This document shows positions 17,669-26,981 of a stretch of DNA of 64,000 bases, in pieces. The stretch comes from Leptospira yanagawae serovar Saopaulo str. Sao Paulo = ATCC 700523. GTDB lineage: Bacteria; Spirochaetota; Leptospiria; Leptospirales; Leptospiraceae. Positions within the stretch are counted from its first letter, which is position 1; every line of letters starts with the position of its first letter. The stretch is from NCBI RefSeq assembly GCF_000332475.2, contig NZ_AOGX02000015.1, forward strand, positions 310,001 to 374,000. Direction: 5' to 3'. The notes beneath the pieces were generated by a model that had not been told where the DNA came from, did not search any database, and saw only the letters and a program-made list of their open reading frames with translations. The position numbers and the translations under genes were made by a program.

Positions 17669-20600
17669 TACTTAGATGTAACCATTCTCAAATCCAATGT
17701 ACAAGGAAAGGCTTTATTTTCCAATCGAATTGGAGGTAAACTTTTTCCTATTTTATGACCATGAGTCCAAAAACGAGAAATCCTTCTCGATTCTGCCTCA
17801 TATCCATTGATTGGAATGGTTTGGTATGAAAGCCCACCTGGATGGGAAACATGGTAGGTGCATCCTCCAAGGGAACGATGATTCCAAGTATCATATACAT
17901 CAAAAACTAACGATTGTTGTGCGGGTAACTGTGGGTGAAGGGTAAATACAGGATTCCAAGCCTTAAATCGAACCCCTGCTACAAACTCATTTTGAATTGA
18001 AGTGGCCTGTAGCGGAACTTCATATCCATTACAACTTAATTTGTAACGTTCCGGATGGAATCCTTTGATTTTAATTTGAACACGTTCTGTGGCAGAATCA
18101 ACACCTCTAGAAGTTCCTTGCGATGTATTTTCTTCACCTAACACATTCCATGGTTCCAATGCCATTCTCAATTCAATTTCCATTCCATCTAAATAACATA
18201 TCCCATACTGTGGAAAACGAAACTCAAAAAATGGATCAAAATCTTTGGATAAAAATGAAAAACCTTGGTTTTGTAAGTCTACAATCACTTCCTTAAAATC
18301 ACGATAAACAAAATAGGGTAACATAAATCGATCATGTAACTCCGTACTCCAATTGATTGGATTTCCATAATAAGGTTCTTCCCAAAACTTACAAATGATC
18401 GCCATCATGAATGCTTGTTGAACTATGCTCATTTGGTAGTGAGGTGGCATCTCAAATGCTCGCATTTCTATCAAACCAAGTCGACCCGTTGGAGATCCTG
18501 GATCAAATAACTTATCAATCGAAATCTCTGTTCTATGAGTGTTACCTGTCACATCGATTAAGATATTCCTTAACAGACGATCTAATAACCAAGGAGGAGT
18601 GGTCCGACTTGAATCAATTTGTTGAAAGGCAATTTTTAATTCATGTAAGGAGTCACTTCTCGCTTCGTCAATCCTAGGGGACTGTGAAGTTGGACCAATG
18701 AACATTCCTGAAAATAAATAAGAAAGTCCTGGATGGTTTTGCCAGTAAGAAACTAAACTCCGAAGCAACGATGGTTTTCGTAAAAAAGGACTATCTCCTA
18801 CCGATTCACCACCTAACGTTATATGGTTTCCACCACCAGTTCCAGAATGCCTTCCATCTATCAAAAATTTTTCAGCGGTAAGTTTGAGTTGGTATGCTTC
18901 CTCATAAAGGATTTTTGTTTTTTCAACTATTTCTTCAAACTGACTTGATGGATGAAAATTTACTTCAATCACTCCTGGATCAGGTGTGATTTTAAATCGA
19001 TTTAATCTTGGATCACTTGGTGCTTCATATCCTTCAATCACAATCGGTAAATCAGTTTCCATTGCCGTTTGTTCAATGGCATAGATCAGATGTAACCATC
19101 CTTCTAAAGATTGAATGGGAGGTAAAAATACTCGTAAATTTCCATTCCGAGGTTCTACACAAAGTGCAGTACGAGTATGAATGCCTCCTAACGAATAACT
19201 TACGTTAGCCATTGATAATGGATATTGGCTTAATTCCTTTACTTTTGGAAGAGCAGGTTTTGGCGAGGAAGGATCTTCTGGGTTGGTGTAATACGATTTT
19301 CCACCTAATGATTGTAATGGAAGCCTTAATCCAATTGGAGAATCTCCTGGAATTAAAAACATCTTTCCTCTACGAAATTTCCATTCGTCAGAAATCCAAT
19401 TCTTTTGGAATGGATCAAAATCTAAAGGAAGTACATATCCTACTTCCTTGTTTAGACCTTGGTCTAAAACTTTGATAATTCGTTTTCTTTCTAAAATATC
19501 ATATGTATTTAAATCTTCTAATAAAGACTCGGTCTCTTCAGGTAAATTTGATTCCTGCCAAAGATAATACAAATTATCTTCATAGGCCGGTAATACAGTG
19601 TGCGAAGGGACCTTTAAATGTTGCACCAAACTGGAAATGAATTTTCGAGCGTCATCAGTGTTAGCGGATCCAGTATATCGATCATCCGCCAATAAATGAG
19701 GGTTACTCCAGATTGGTTCGATATCTTTACGCCAATAGGATATCATGGCCCAACGAGGGATTGGTTCACCAGGATACCATTTTCCTTGTCCGTATTGTAA
19801 AAGACCACCAGGTGCAAAATGTTTTCCCAATCGTTTGATGAGTTGTTCTGATTTTGAATATTTTTCAAATCCGAGGGCATCAAAATTCCATTCTGGTGCT
19901 TCTCTATTTTCAGTAGAAACAAAGGTTGGTTCCCCACCGATTGTTAATCGAATATCATTTTTTTTAATTCGTTTATTGATCGTATCACCTAACTTTAATA
20001 TACGATTCCAATCTTCATCTAAATAAGGTAATGTAACGCGTGGAGATTCTAAAACTCTTTCCACATGCATAGAAAAGGAAAATTCCATTTTAGCTTTTTC
20101 CGCAAAACCGTAAATCGGTCCGGCAGATTCTGGTTCTGGCGTTGCAGCGAGTGGAATATGGCCTTCACCAGTGAATAATCCAGATGTTGGATCAAGACCT
20201 ACCCATCCTGCTCCAGGCAAATACACTTCTGCCCAAGCATGAAGGTCTGTAAAATCTACTTCTGTTCCCGAAGGTCCATCTAATGATTTCACATCTGCTT
20301 TTAATTGGATCAAGTAACCCGATACAAATCTTGCAGCTAATCCTAAATGTCTTAAAATTTGAACGAGCAAATAAGCAGAGTCACGGCACGAACCCATTTG
20401 TTTAGACAAAGTGACTTCGGTGGATTGGACACCGGGTTCCATTCTGATCACATAACCGATGTCATGATAGACCTTTGCATTTAGAGCCACGAGGAATTCA
20501 ACAACACGTTTCTTTTCAATTTTAATTGATTTTAAATAAGAAGTTAACAACTTACCTGGTTTTTTTGGTTTTAAGTAAGGTGTGAGTTCTTTTTTTAGTA

Positions 20601-20925
20601 TTTTATCATATTGGAATGGAAAATTCTCAGCATATTCTTCTACAAAAAAATCAAATGGATTGATTACTTTTAAATCAGTGACCAAATCTACAGCCACTTG
20701 TAAAATATTTGTTTTTTCTGGGAAAACCAAACGGGCAAGGTAATTGCCAAAGGGATCCTGTTGCCAATTCAGAAATTTTTGTTCAGGCAGAATGTTTAAA
20801 GAATATGATACAATATGATTCTTTGTATGTGGAGCAGGACGTAAACGAATCACATGAGGAGAAAGTGAAATCGATTTATCATACTGATAGGTTGTGATGT
20901 GGGTTAAGGCAACGCGTATACTCAT
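17668..20925 (-). CDS. giant transglutaminase-DUF2126 protein
   Basis: 1085 aa: transglutaminase N-terminal domain (~1-100), transglutaminase core (~150-270) with GSCRDSAYLLVQIL (Cys), DLHAWAEVYLP (His) and WVGLDPTSGL (Asp), then a very long DUF2126 region (~300-1080) containing RLTIGGEPTFVS, GKWYPGEPIPRWA, GRHSGTGGGNHITLGG, and GLIEMRAFEMPPH. The last region is reminiscent of carboxylate-amine ligase/glutamine-synthetase-like chemistry as proposed for amidoligases, but I cannot prove that. Starts 2 bp after the alpha-E gene. No signal peptide. Confidence 0.92.
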   Translation of the reverse strand: MSIRVALTHITTYQYDKSISLSPHVIRLRPAPHTKNHIVSYSLNILPEQKFLNWQQDPFGNYLARLVFPEKTNILQVAVDLVTDLKVINPFDFFVEEYAENFPFQYDKILKKELTPYLKPKKPGKLLTSYLKSIKIEKKRVVEFLVALNAKVYHDIGYVIRMEPGVQSTEVTLSKQMGSCRDSAYLLVQILRHLGLAARFVSGYLIQLKADVKSLDGPSGTEVDFTDLHAWAEVYLPGAGWVGLDPTSGLFTGEGHIPLAATPEPESAGPIYGFAEKAKMEFSFSMHVERVLESPRVTLPYLDEDWNRILKLGDTINKRIKKNDIRLTIGGEPTFVSTENREAPEWNFDALGFEKYSKSEQLIKRLGKHFAPGGLLQYGQGKWYPGEPIPRWAMISYWRKDIEPIWSNPHLLADDRYTGSANTDDARKFISSLVQHLKVPSHTVLPAYEDNLYYLWQESNLPEETESLLEDLNTYDILERKRIIKVLDQGLNKEVGYVLPLDFDPFQKNWISDEWKFRRGKMFLIPGDSPIGLRLPLQSLGGKSYYTNPEDPSSPKPALPKVKELSQYPLSMANVSYSLGGIHTRTALCVEPRNGNLRVFLPPIQSLEGWLHLIYAIEQTAMETDLPIVIEGYEAPSDPRLNRFKITPDPGVIEVNFHPSSQFEEIVEKTKILYEEAYQLKLTAEKFLIDGRHSGTGGGNHITLGGESVGDSPFLRKPSLLRSLVSYWQNHPGLSYLFSGMFIGPTSQSPRIDEARSDSLHELKIAFQQIDSSRTTPPWLLDRLLRNILIDVTGNTHRTEISIDKLFDPGSPTGRLGLIEMRAFEMPPHYQMSIVQQAFMMAIICKFWEEPYYGNPINWSTELHDRFMLPYFVYRDFKEVIVDLQNQGFSFLSKDFDPFFEFRFPQYGICYLDGMEIELRMALEPWNVLGEENTSQGTSRGVDSATERVQIKIKGFHPERYKLSCNGYEVPLQATSIQNEFVAGVRFKAWNPVFTLHPQLPAQQSLVFDVYDTWNHRSLGGCTYHVSHPGGLSYQTIPINGYEAESRRISRFWTHGHKIGKSLPPIRLENKAFPCTLDLRMVTSK

Positions 20926-20927
20926 AA

Positions 20928-21896
20928 TTAGTTGGTAAAAAATCGTTCGACAATCTTTGATCCGATTTGATTGAGTTCAATTTGAATATCATCCAGATAC
21001 TCGTGTAATCCTTTGTCAAAAATGGATTTTATATTTTCAGATCGTAATCGGTTTAAATAAACCGTTGTTGCATCTTGCGCAGAATTACGAGGTAATCCTT
21101 CCTTTAATCCTGATATTTTTTCCAATGCTTCTTGCATTTCTTGGATACAGAAAATGATCGATCTTGGAAATGTATCATTGAGAATTAGAAACTCGGCAAT
21201 ATCTGTTGGATCAATTTTTTTGTACTTACGATTGTACATCTCATGTGCACTTGCAGATTTTAATAAGGATAACCATTGTAATAGATCTAAAGTGGAGCCT
21301 ATATCATGAATTGAAGGAAGAAGGATAAAATACTTCATGTCTAAGATACGAGTTGTTTTATCTGCTCTTTCTAAAAACCTTCCGAGTAATGCAAAATTCC
21401 AAACTTCATCATGGGAAATCGTAGCATCAGAACAACCGTAAAAACTTTGGCAACTTTTCCTTACAGTACTTAAAAAATCAGACAGGTCCATGGACAAAGT
21501 ATCTCCATGTTCGCCTAAAGATTCCATGTAGAGCTTACGATAGTTTTTTACATAAAGATAAAATTCATTTAAAACTTCCCACATGGAAGTTGAAATGTTT
21601 TCTCTGATGGTTCTTGCATTTTCACGCGCTTTCGACAAACATTGAAAAATGGAATTTGGATTCTCTTCATCAAATGTCATAAAACGAATCACATTTACTG
21701 GAGATGGTTCTGAATATTTTTTAGCAAATAATTCATAATCCCCAGTGGTATGCACTAACGGTAACCACTGGTTTGGAACTTCCTCATTCAAATCCAAAGA
21801 CAACTGATGATTGACATCGATAAAACGGGAATAGTTCTCCGCTCTTTCAATGTACCGATTCATCCAAAAAACAGATTCGGCAACACGGCTTAACAT
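20928..21896 (-). CDS. alpha-E domain protein (DUF403)
   Basis: 322-aa all-helical protein opening with LSRVAESVFWMNRYIERAENYSR, the signature of alpha-E proteins, with matching internal motifs VWNFALLGRFLERADKTTRI and the C-terminal YLDDIQIELNQIG. The family always travels with permuted ATP-grasp and transglutaminase genes and is thought to be part of the same peptide-modifying machinery; catalysis has not been shown to my knowledge. Nine bases separate it from the ATP-grasp gene upstream and two from the transglutaminase gene downstream, so it is translationally coupled. Confidence 0.93.
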   Translation of the reverse strand: MLSRVAESVFWMNRYIERAENYSRFIDVNHQLSLDLNEEVPNQWLPLVHTTGDYELFAKKYSEPSPVNVIRFMTFDEENPNSIFQCLSKARENARTIRENISTSMWEVLNEFYLYVKNYRKLYMESLGEHGDTLSMDLSDFLSTVRKSCQSFYGCSDATISHDEVWNFALLGRFLERADKTTRILDMKYFILLPSIHDIGSTLDLLQWLSLLKSASAHEMYNRKYKKIDPTDIAEFLILNDTFPRSIIFCIQEMQEALEKISGLKEGLPRNSAQDATTVYLNRLRSENIKSIFDKGLHEYLDDIQIELNQIGSKIVERFFTN

Positions 21897-21905
21897 GAAT
21901 ACACC

Positions 21906-23330
21906 TTATCCTAAAACCCAGGTGTCTTTTGAACCGCCTCCCTGGGATGAATTCACAACTAGAGAACCTTTTCTTAAAGCAACACGTGTCAAACCACCAG
22001 GCATAACATAAATATCTTTACCGTACAAAATGAACGGTCTTAAATCCACGTGCCTTGATTCGATTTTATCTGATATCAAAGTAGGAACAGTGGAAAGATT
22101 TAAAACTGGTTGGGCGATGTAGTTTCTAGGATCTGCTTTTATAAGTTCCTTAAAATCTTCTTGTTCTTGTTTTGAAGATTTTGGACCAATGATCATTCCA
22201 TACCCACCGGCACCATTGGCCGCTTTGACAACCAAATTGTGGATATTATCTAAAACATATTTTAGATCTGATTCCTCTGAACAGAGATAGGTTGGAACAT
22301 TCGGAATGATAGAATCTTCACCTAAGTAGTATTTAATGATCTTTGGCACATAAGAATAAATTACCTTGTCATCGGCGACGCCCGTACCAGGAGCATTCGC
22401 AAGAGCGACATTCCCCATCTTATATGCCTCAAATATCCCTTTGACTCCAAGTAAAGAATCTTCACGGAAACTTGAAGGATCCATAAATGTATCATCAATT
22501 CTGCGATATACCACATCAACTTTTCGAAGTCCTTTAGTGGTTTTCATGTAGACTTTGTGGTTTTCAACAATTAAGTCAGTGCCTTCTACTAGATATACTC
22601 CCATCTTTTGAGCGAGAAAACTATGTTCATAATAAGCGGAATTGTAAACCCCAGGAGTCCAAACAGCAATCACTGGATCACTTACGTCTGTTAGATTTTC
22701 TAACATCGACCTAAGATGGTATGGATAATCATATACTTGTCTAATATTCAACTTTTCAAAAAGTTCAGGAAAGGTTCGTTTCATCACCTCTCGATTTTCT
22801 AAAACATAAGAAACACCCGAAGGGCAACGTAAATTATCTTCTAGAACATGAAACGCTCCAGCACCATCTCGAACCAAATCAGTTCCAGTTATATGGATCC
22901 AAATATCCTTCGGTGGTTTCAAACCAATACATTGTTTTAAATACCCTGTACTTGACTGAATGATATCCAAAGGGATGATTTTATCCTTTAGAATTTTTTG
23001 TTCTCCATAAATATCGTTTAAAAATAAATTGAGGGCAAGGATCCTTTGTTTTAATCCTTTTTCGATATTAATCCATTCTTCACTTGGCACAATTCTCGGA
23101 ATCACGTCGAATGGCATGATTCTTTCCTGTTCTCCGCCATCACCATACAATGTAAAGGTGATGCCAAGTGACATTAATGCACGTTCGGCGGAACTACTAC
23201 GTTTTAGAAGTTCTAATCCGCCTAAACTCTCCATTTTTGTTTTCACAAAATCATAACTTTTACGTGGGAATCCTTCATTGGAAAACATCTCATCATAGAT
23301 ATTTTTTGCGCTATAGTCTGCGATAAACAT
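21906..23330 (-). CDS. circularly permuted type 2 ATP-grasp protein
   Basis: 474-aa stand-alone ATP-grasp ligase (DUF404/DUF407 family). Visible are EDNLRCPSGVSYVLENRE, YYEHSFLAQKMGVYLVEG, VVYRRIDDTFMDP, GVADDKVIYSYVPKI, a nucleotide-loop LVVKAANGAGGYGM, and the closing GGLTRVALRKGSLVVNSSQGGGSKDTWVLG, all near consensus. It should activate a carboxylate with ATP and couple it to an amine. First gene of the five-gene operon; its promoter should lie in the 177-bp gap upstream (23331-23507). Substrates unknown. Confidence 0.93.
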   Translation of the reverse strand: MFIADYSAKNIYDEMFSNEGFPRKSYDFVKTKMESLGGLELLKRSSSAERALMSLGITFTLYGDGGEQERIMPFDVIPRIVPSEEWINIEKGLKQRILALNLFLNDIYGEQKILKDKIIPLDIIQSSTGYLKQCIGLKPPKDIWIHITGTDLVRDGAGAFHVLEDNLRCPSGVSYVLENREVMKRTFPELFEKLNIRQVYDYPYHLRSMLENLTDVSDPVIAVWTPGVYNSAYYEHSFLAQKMGVYLVEGTDLIVENHKVYMKTTKGLRKVDVVYRRIDDTFMDPSSFREDSLLGVKGIFEAYKMGNVALANAPGTGVADDKVIYSYVPKIIKYYLGEDSIIPNVPTYLCSEESDLKYVLDNIHNLVVKAANGAGGYGMIIGPKSSKQEQEDFKELIKADPRNYIAQPVLNLSTVPTLISDKIESRHVDLRPFILYGKDIYVMPGGLTRVALRKGSLVVNSSQGGGSKDTWVLG

Positions 23331-23507
23331 GGGCTGGCCTCTGCTAACTTAATTAGCAATATTTGTACCAAATGGAAAATCTGTTGGGAAACCAGGACTT
23401 TCGTGCCTATCCGACATAAGTTGGTTATCAAACGATTTGATTGTGCTGACTTTTTAAACAATCACTGGATATGCCAAGATGGGTTGTATAAATAAACTGC
23501 AGTTTGT

Positions 23508-24257
23508 CTAAACTTCGTTGTTTGTGGGAGCCGAAGTCTGGGAATTTTTCTTCTTTTTCTCTACTTTTAATCGAAATCCATAGATTAGGGTGCGAAAAAA
23601 TTGAGAAAATGGAAGGATTTGCAAAAAATAATTCCGGATGCCCAAAGAGAAACTTTCATTTCGCGAACGTTTCGGGTGGAGGATCGATTTGAGGATTATT
23701 TTTGCGAGTTTGGATGGATTCGATTTCCCGGGAACTTCCGATACAACTCGGGAGAATTGAAACTGTTTTCCCGTTTGAATTCGATACGAATCCCAAAAAT
23801 ACGCAAACGCACGTTTGGAAGATCCATACAATCCATAACCTGGTGTAGGATATTCAATTAGATCAGAACTAACAGTGATTATGTGAAGACCCACTGTGAT
23901 TAAATTTGTTAATTTTTGAATGGCAAAGATGGGAGCAAGTGAGTTTGTTTGGAATAGGTATTTGAGATCTGACCAATTTTCCTTTTCATCCTCTGCATAT
24001 AAAAACTCTTCTGCGTTAAGGATAAAAACATCAATTTTATCTAATGTTTCGATTGCAGATTCGATCAATCGTTCCATTTGGTCAGGTTTGGAAGGATCAA
24101 TTTTATACTTTTGTAAATTTACATGATTTGGTATTTCTTCTGGTTTTGAATCACCAACAACGACAAGTGCACCTTCTCCAAGTAAAACTGATAACAGTTC
24201 TTTTCCTAATTCAGAAGAACCATTGGTTAAAACAATTTTTTTGGATGCAAGTTTCAT
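23508..24257 (-). CDS. short-chain dehydrogenase/reductase (SDR) with altered cofactor loop
   Basis: 249 aa. The Rossmann start VLTNGSSELGKELL (~10-22) departs from the classical TGxxxGxG (the middle Gly is Glu or Ser). NAE replaces the usual NAG at ~81-83. The catalytic Ser (~130/131) and the Y144xxxK148 pair (YGSSK) are kept. The C-terminus (~190-249) is basic with a hydrophobic patch, perhaps membrane-associated. It is the last gene of the heat-shock-headed run, 21 bp after yqgE. An NAD(P)-dependent oxidoreductase is likely, but cofactor binding is less certain than usual. Confidence 0.8.
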   Translation of the reverse strand: MKLASKKIVLTNGSSELGKELLSVLLGEGALVVVGDSKPEEIPNHVNLQKYKIDPSKPDQMERLIESAIETLDKIDVFILNAEEFLYAEDEKENWSDLKYLFQTNSLAPIFAIQKLTNLITVGLHIITVSSDLIEYPTPGYGLYGSSKRAFAYFWDSYRIQTGKQFQFSRVVSEVPGKSNPSKLAKIILKSILHPKRSRNESFSLGIRNYFLQILPFSQFFRTLIYGFRLKVEKKKKNSQTSAPTNNEV

Positions 24258-24278
24258 TTTAGAATCGGCTAGATTTTG

Positions 24279-24845
24279 TTAGTTGAGAGAAGGATCCTTT
24301 GTGTGATCAACAAAGTATTTGTAAATCCCACCCTTACTTCGTAAAGCTTCTCGCCAAATGGCTTCTGAATCATCTTCTCTGAATACAACGGAATCATCTA
24401 CTAAATCCGATACCACCCAAGACAATCTGTCAAATTCACTTTCCAATTGCCCAGACGACCAACCTGCATACCCTTGTAATACTCGGAATTGGATATTGTC
24501 TGAAGATAAAACCTCTATCATCGTATCAAAACTGCGTGCCATATAAATTCCAGGAACAACTTCTACACCAGGATCGGCCGTTTGTTTTCCATTATGCAAA
24601 ATAGATACAAATAAATTGTCAACTGGTCCACCAGCATACACTGGTTTGTTGGCATGTACAGTGTCAGGAAGATTTTTGATGAGAGATTCCATCGTTTGGT
24701 CAGTTGGTTTATTTAAAACTAAACCAAAGGCTCCGTCATCATCATGGTCAACCATAAGGACAACGGATTTATGAAAAAAATCCTGAATCACACTAGAATT
24801 GGAAATGAGTAACTTTCCTCGCGTTGAATCAGGAATTTCTGTCAT
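24279..24845 (-). CDS. YqgE/AlgH family protein (DUF179)
   Basis: 188-aa protein with the family pattern GKLLISNSSVIQDFFHKSVVLMVDHDDDGAFGLVLNKP near the N-terminus, then VYAGGPVD and VLQGYAGWSSGQLESE. The family is widespread and of uncertain molecular function; AlgH is linked to alginate regulation in Pseudomonas. Its ATG shares one base with the TAA of the upstream oxidoreductase gene (TAATG), showing translational coupling. Confidence 0.92.
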   Translation of the reverse strand: MTEIPDSTRGKLLISNSSVIQDFFHKSVVLMVDHDDDGAFGLVLNKPTDQTMESLIKNLPDTVHANKPVYAGGPVDNLFVSILHNGKQTADPGVEVVPGIYMARSFDTMIEVLSSDNIQFRVLQGYAGWSSGQLESEFDRLSWVVSDLVDDSVVFREDDSEAIWREALRSKGGIYKYFVDHTKDPSLN

Positions 24846-25807
24846 TATTTTTTGCCGTGAATTTCTTCTAAGATACGATAGGCCACTTCTAATGTTTTGA
24901 TATCTGAGTCACCTTTCACCATTGGTTCCGATTCACCTTTGATACATTTAACAAAGTGTTCGTGTTCTTGTTTGAGTGGATTATCTTTGTGAACAAAGAT
25001 TTTTTCCACAATTGATTCTTGTCTGTATTTGATTTCTCCACTTCCAAGTTGAGTCGTAGAACTTGCTTGTCTGTGAAGTTCAATCTCTTGGTTGGTAAAA
25101 TCTAAAAATACATAGGAATCTTTTTGAGAGATGTTAAGAGTTCTAATCTTTGCCTGAGAAGATCGTGATGCATTGAGAGAAGCCACACAACCGTTTGCAA
25201 ATTTTAAAACTACGGTCGCAACATCTTCATGGTTGGAAACAATTGATGAGCCAACTGCCTTCACTTCTGTGACTTCTGATTTCACAAGATTGAGAACGAT
25301 GTCAATGTCATGGATCATCATATCAAGAACCACACCTACATCAGTGATACGGCTATTATAGGGAGCGATCCTTCTTGATTCGATGAGGATTGGGTGTTCG
25401 GCAATTTTACCTAGTTCCAAAACGGCACCATTGAAACGTTCCACATGGCCCACTTGCAAAATCAAATTGTTTTGTTTTGCTAAGTTTACGAGTTCCTTGG
25501 CTTCTTCTACTGTTTGGGAAATTGGTTTCTCAACCAAAACATGTTTTTTTTCTGTTAGCGCCTGTTTTGCGATTTTATGATGTAAGAAAGTTGGCGCTGC
25601 AATGATGATTGCATCCGTTACTTTCAATAATTCTTCAATCGTTCCAAATGCTTTTGTTTTGTGTTTTTCAGCAATTTGTGTGGCACGTTCCGCATTGGCA
25701 TCGAATATACCGACGAGTTCTGCATCGGTTAATTGTTTGGCAACGTTTACGTGGTACTGGCCCATATGGCCCGTACCAATGACTCCGAGTCGGACTTTTT
25801 TATCCAT
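24845..25807 (-). CDS. Gfo/Idh/MocA-family NAD(P)-dependent oxidoreductase
   Basis: 320 aa: N-terminal Rossmann domain with GVIGTGHMGQYHVNVA (~7-22), the conserved VEKPISQTVEEAKELV (EKP motif) and, in the C-terminal alpha/beta domain, LDMMIHDIDIVLNLV, the usual His/Asp active-site segment. Family enzymes oxidise or reduce sugars, inositols and related polyols, including nucleotide-sugars. The ATG at 25807 has a GAGAG site; a TTG four codons earlier is possible. It follows dnaJ by 24 bp in the heat-shock operon, an unusual partner. Substrate unknown. Confidence 0.9.
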   Translation of the reverse strand: MDKKVRLGVIGTGHMGQYHVNVAKQLTDAELVGIFDANAERATQIAEKHKTKAFGTIEELLKVTDAIIIAAPTFLHHKIAKQALTEKKHVLVEKPISQTVEEAKELVNLAKQNNLILQVGHVERFNGAVLELGKIAEHPILIESRRIAPYNSRITDVGVVLDMMIHDIDIVLNLVKSEVTEVKAVGSSIVSNHEDVATVVLKFANGCVASLNASRSSQAKIRTLNISQKDSYVFLDFTNQEIELHRQASSTTQLGSGEIKYRQESIVEKIFVHKDNPLKQEHEHFVKCIKGESEPMVKGDSDIKTLEVAYRILEEIHGKK

Positions 25808-25831
25808 AGATGCTCTCAATATTTTAAAGGA

Positions 25832-26959
25832 TCAGCGGAAAAACAACTTCGATTTTCCCCCGCTACCGACCTTTTCGCCAGACTCACGGGCAAATTCTTC
25901 CATGAGTTCTCTCTGTTTTTTAGAAAGTTTCTTAGGAATTTCGACTTTGATGATGACGTGTTGGTCTCCCTTGCCATAGGAACCTAGGTATGGGATTCCA
26001 TGGCCTTTTAAACGGAAGATTTGTCCACTTTCCGTCCCTTCTGGGATTTTCAGTTGGATGGTTTTTCCATCAATCGAAGGCACTTCAATCTCTCCGCCGA
26101 GGCAAGCCATGGACAAAGAAATCGATTTTTGAACGATTAAGTCATTCCCTTGTCGTTCAAAGGTTGGGTGTTTTTTGATATGGGTAACCACATACAAATC
26201 ACCACTTGGACCACCGTTTGGACCAGACTCCCCTTCCCCGGAAACTTTGAGTCGGCTTCCCGATTCCACACCGGCAGGGATTTTGATATGAATGGTTCGT
26301 CTTTTCTCTGTTAGGCCTTCGCCTTTACAAGTTTTGCAAGGATTGGATATGACTTTTCCTTTTCCTTTACAACGAGGACAAGTGGTAGTGACACTAAAAA
26401 AACCTTGTGTCCTTCTCACTTGGCCTGTTCCCGAACAATCCGGACAAACTGTAGGTGAAGATCCTTTTGATGCACCAGATCCCGAACAATCGGCACATGT
26501 TTCTAGTCTTGGGATTTCTATTTTATACTCTTTTCCAAGAGCAGCATCTTCCAGACTCACTTCTAAATTATAACGGAGATCTGATCCCCGTTGAGGACCA
26601 GACCTTCTTCCACCACCGCGGCTACCGCCACCACCACCGCCTCCGAAAAATTCGCTGAAGATATCACCAAAGTCTCCAAAGATATCAGAGAAGTCAGTAT
26701 AAGCACCTGCTCCATACCCTCCTCCTGCACCTGCATTCACACCAGCTTTTCCAAATTGGTCATATGCTTGGCGTTTTTGCGGATCGCGTAACACTTCGTA
26801 GGCTTCAGTAGCCTCTTTGAATTTTTCTTCCGCTTCTTTATCACCTTTATTTTTATCAGGGTGATATTTGATGGCTAACTTACGATAGGCGCTCTTGATC
26901 TCATCATCAGAGGCACCTTTCGAAACGCCTAATACTTCGTAGTAACCACGGTCACTCAT
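25832..26959 (-). CDS. dnaJ: chaperone protein DnaJ
   Basis: 375-aa Hsp40 co-chaperone with all canonical parts: J domain (~1-70) with HPD at 33-35, a Gly/Phe-rich linker (~75-130, including a run of eight glycines), four CxxCxGxG zinc motifs ([32 protein letters not shown]) and the C-terminal substrate-binding domain. It stimulates DnaK ATPase and delivers unfolded clients. Fourth gene of the hrcA operon, 22 bp after dnaK. Confidence 0.98.
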   Translation of the reverse strand: MSDRGYYEVLGVSKGASDDEIKSAYRKLAIKYHPDKNKGDKEAEEKFKEATEAYEVLRDPQKRQAYDQFGKAGVNAGAGGGYGAGAYTDFSDIFGDFGDIFSEFFGGGGGGGSRGGGRRSGPQRGSDLRYNLEVSLEDAALGKEYKIEIPRLETCADCSGSGASKGSSPTVCPDCSGTGQVRRTQGFFSVTTTCPRCKGKGKVISNPCKTCKGEGLTEKRRTIHIKIPAGVESGSRLKVSGEGESGPNGGPSGDLYVVTHIKKHPTFERQGNDLIVQKSISLSMACLGGEIEVPSIDGKTIQLKIPEGTESGQIFRLKGHGIPYLGSYGKGDQHVIIKVEIPKKLSKKQRELMEEFARESGEKVGSGGKSKLFFR

Positions 26960-26981
26960 TGTTTTACTTCTTTATCTCTTT

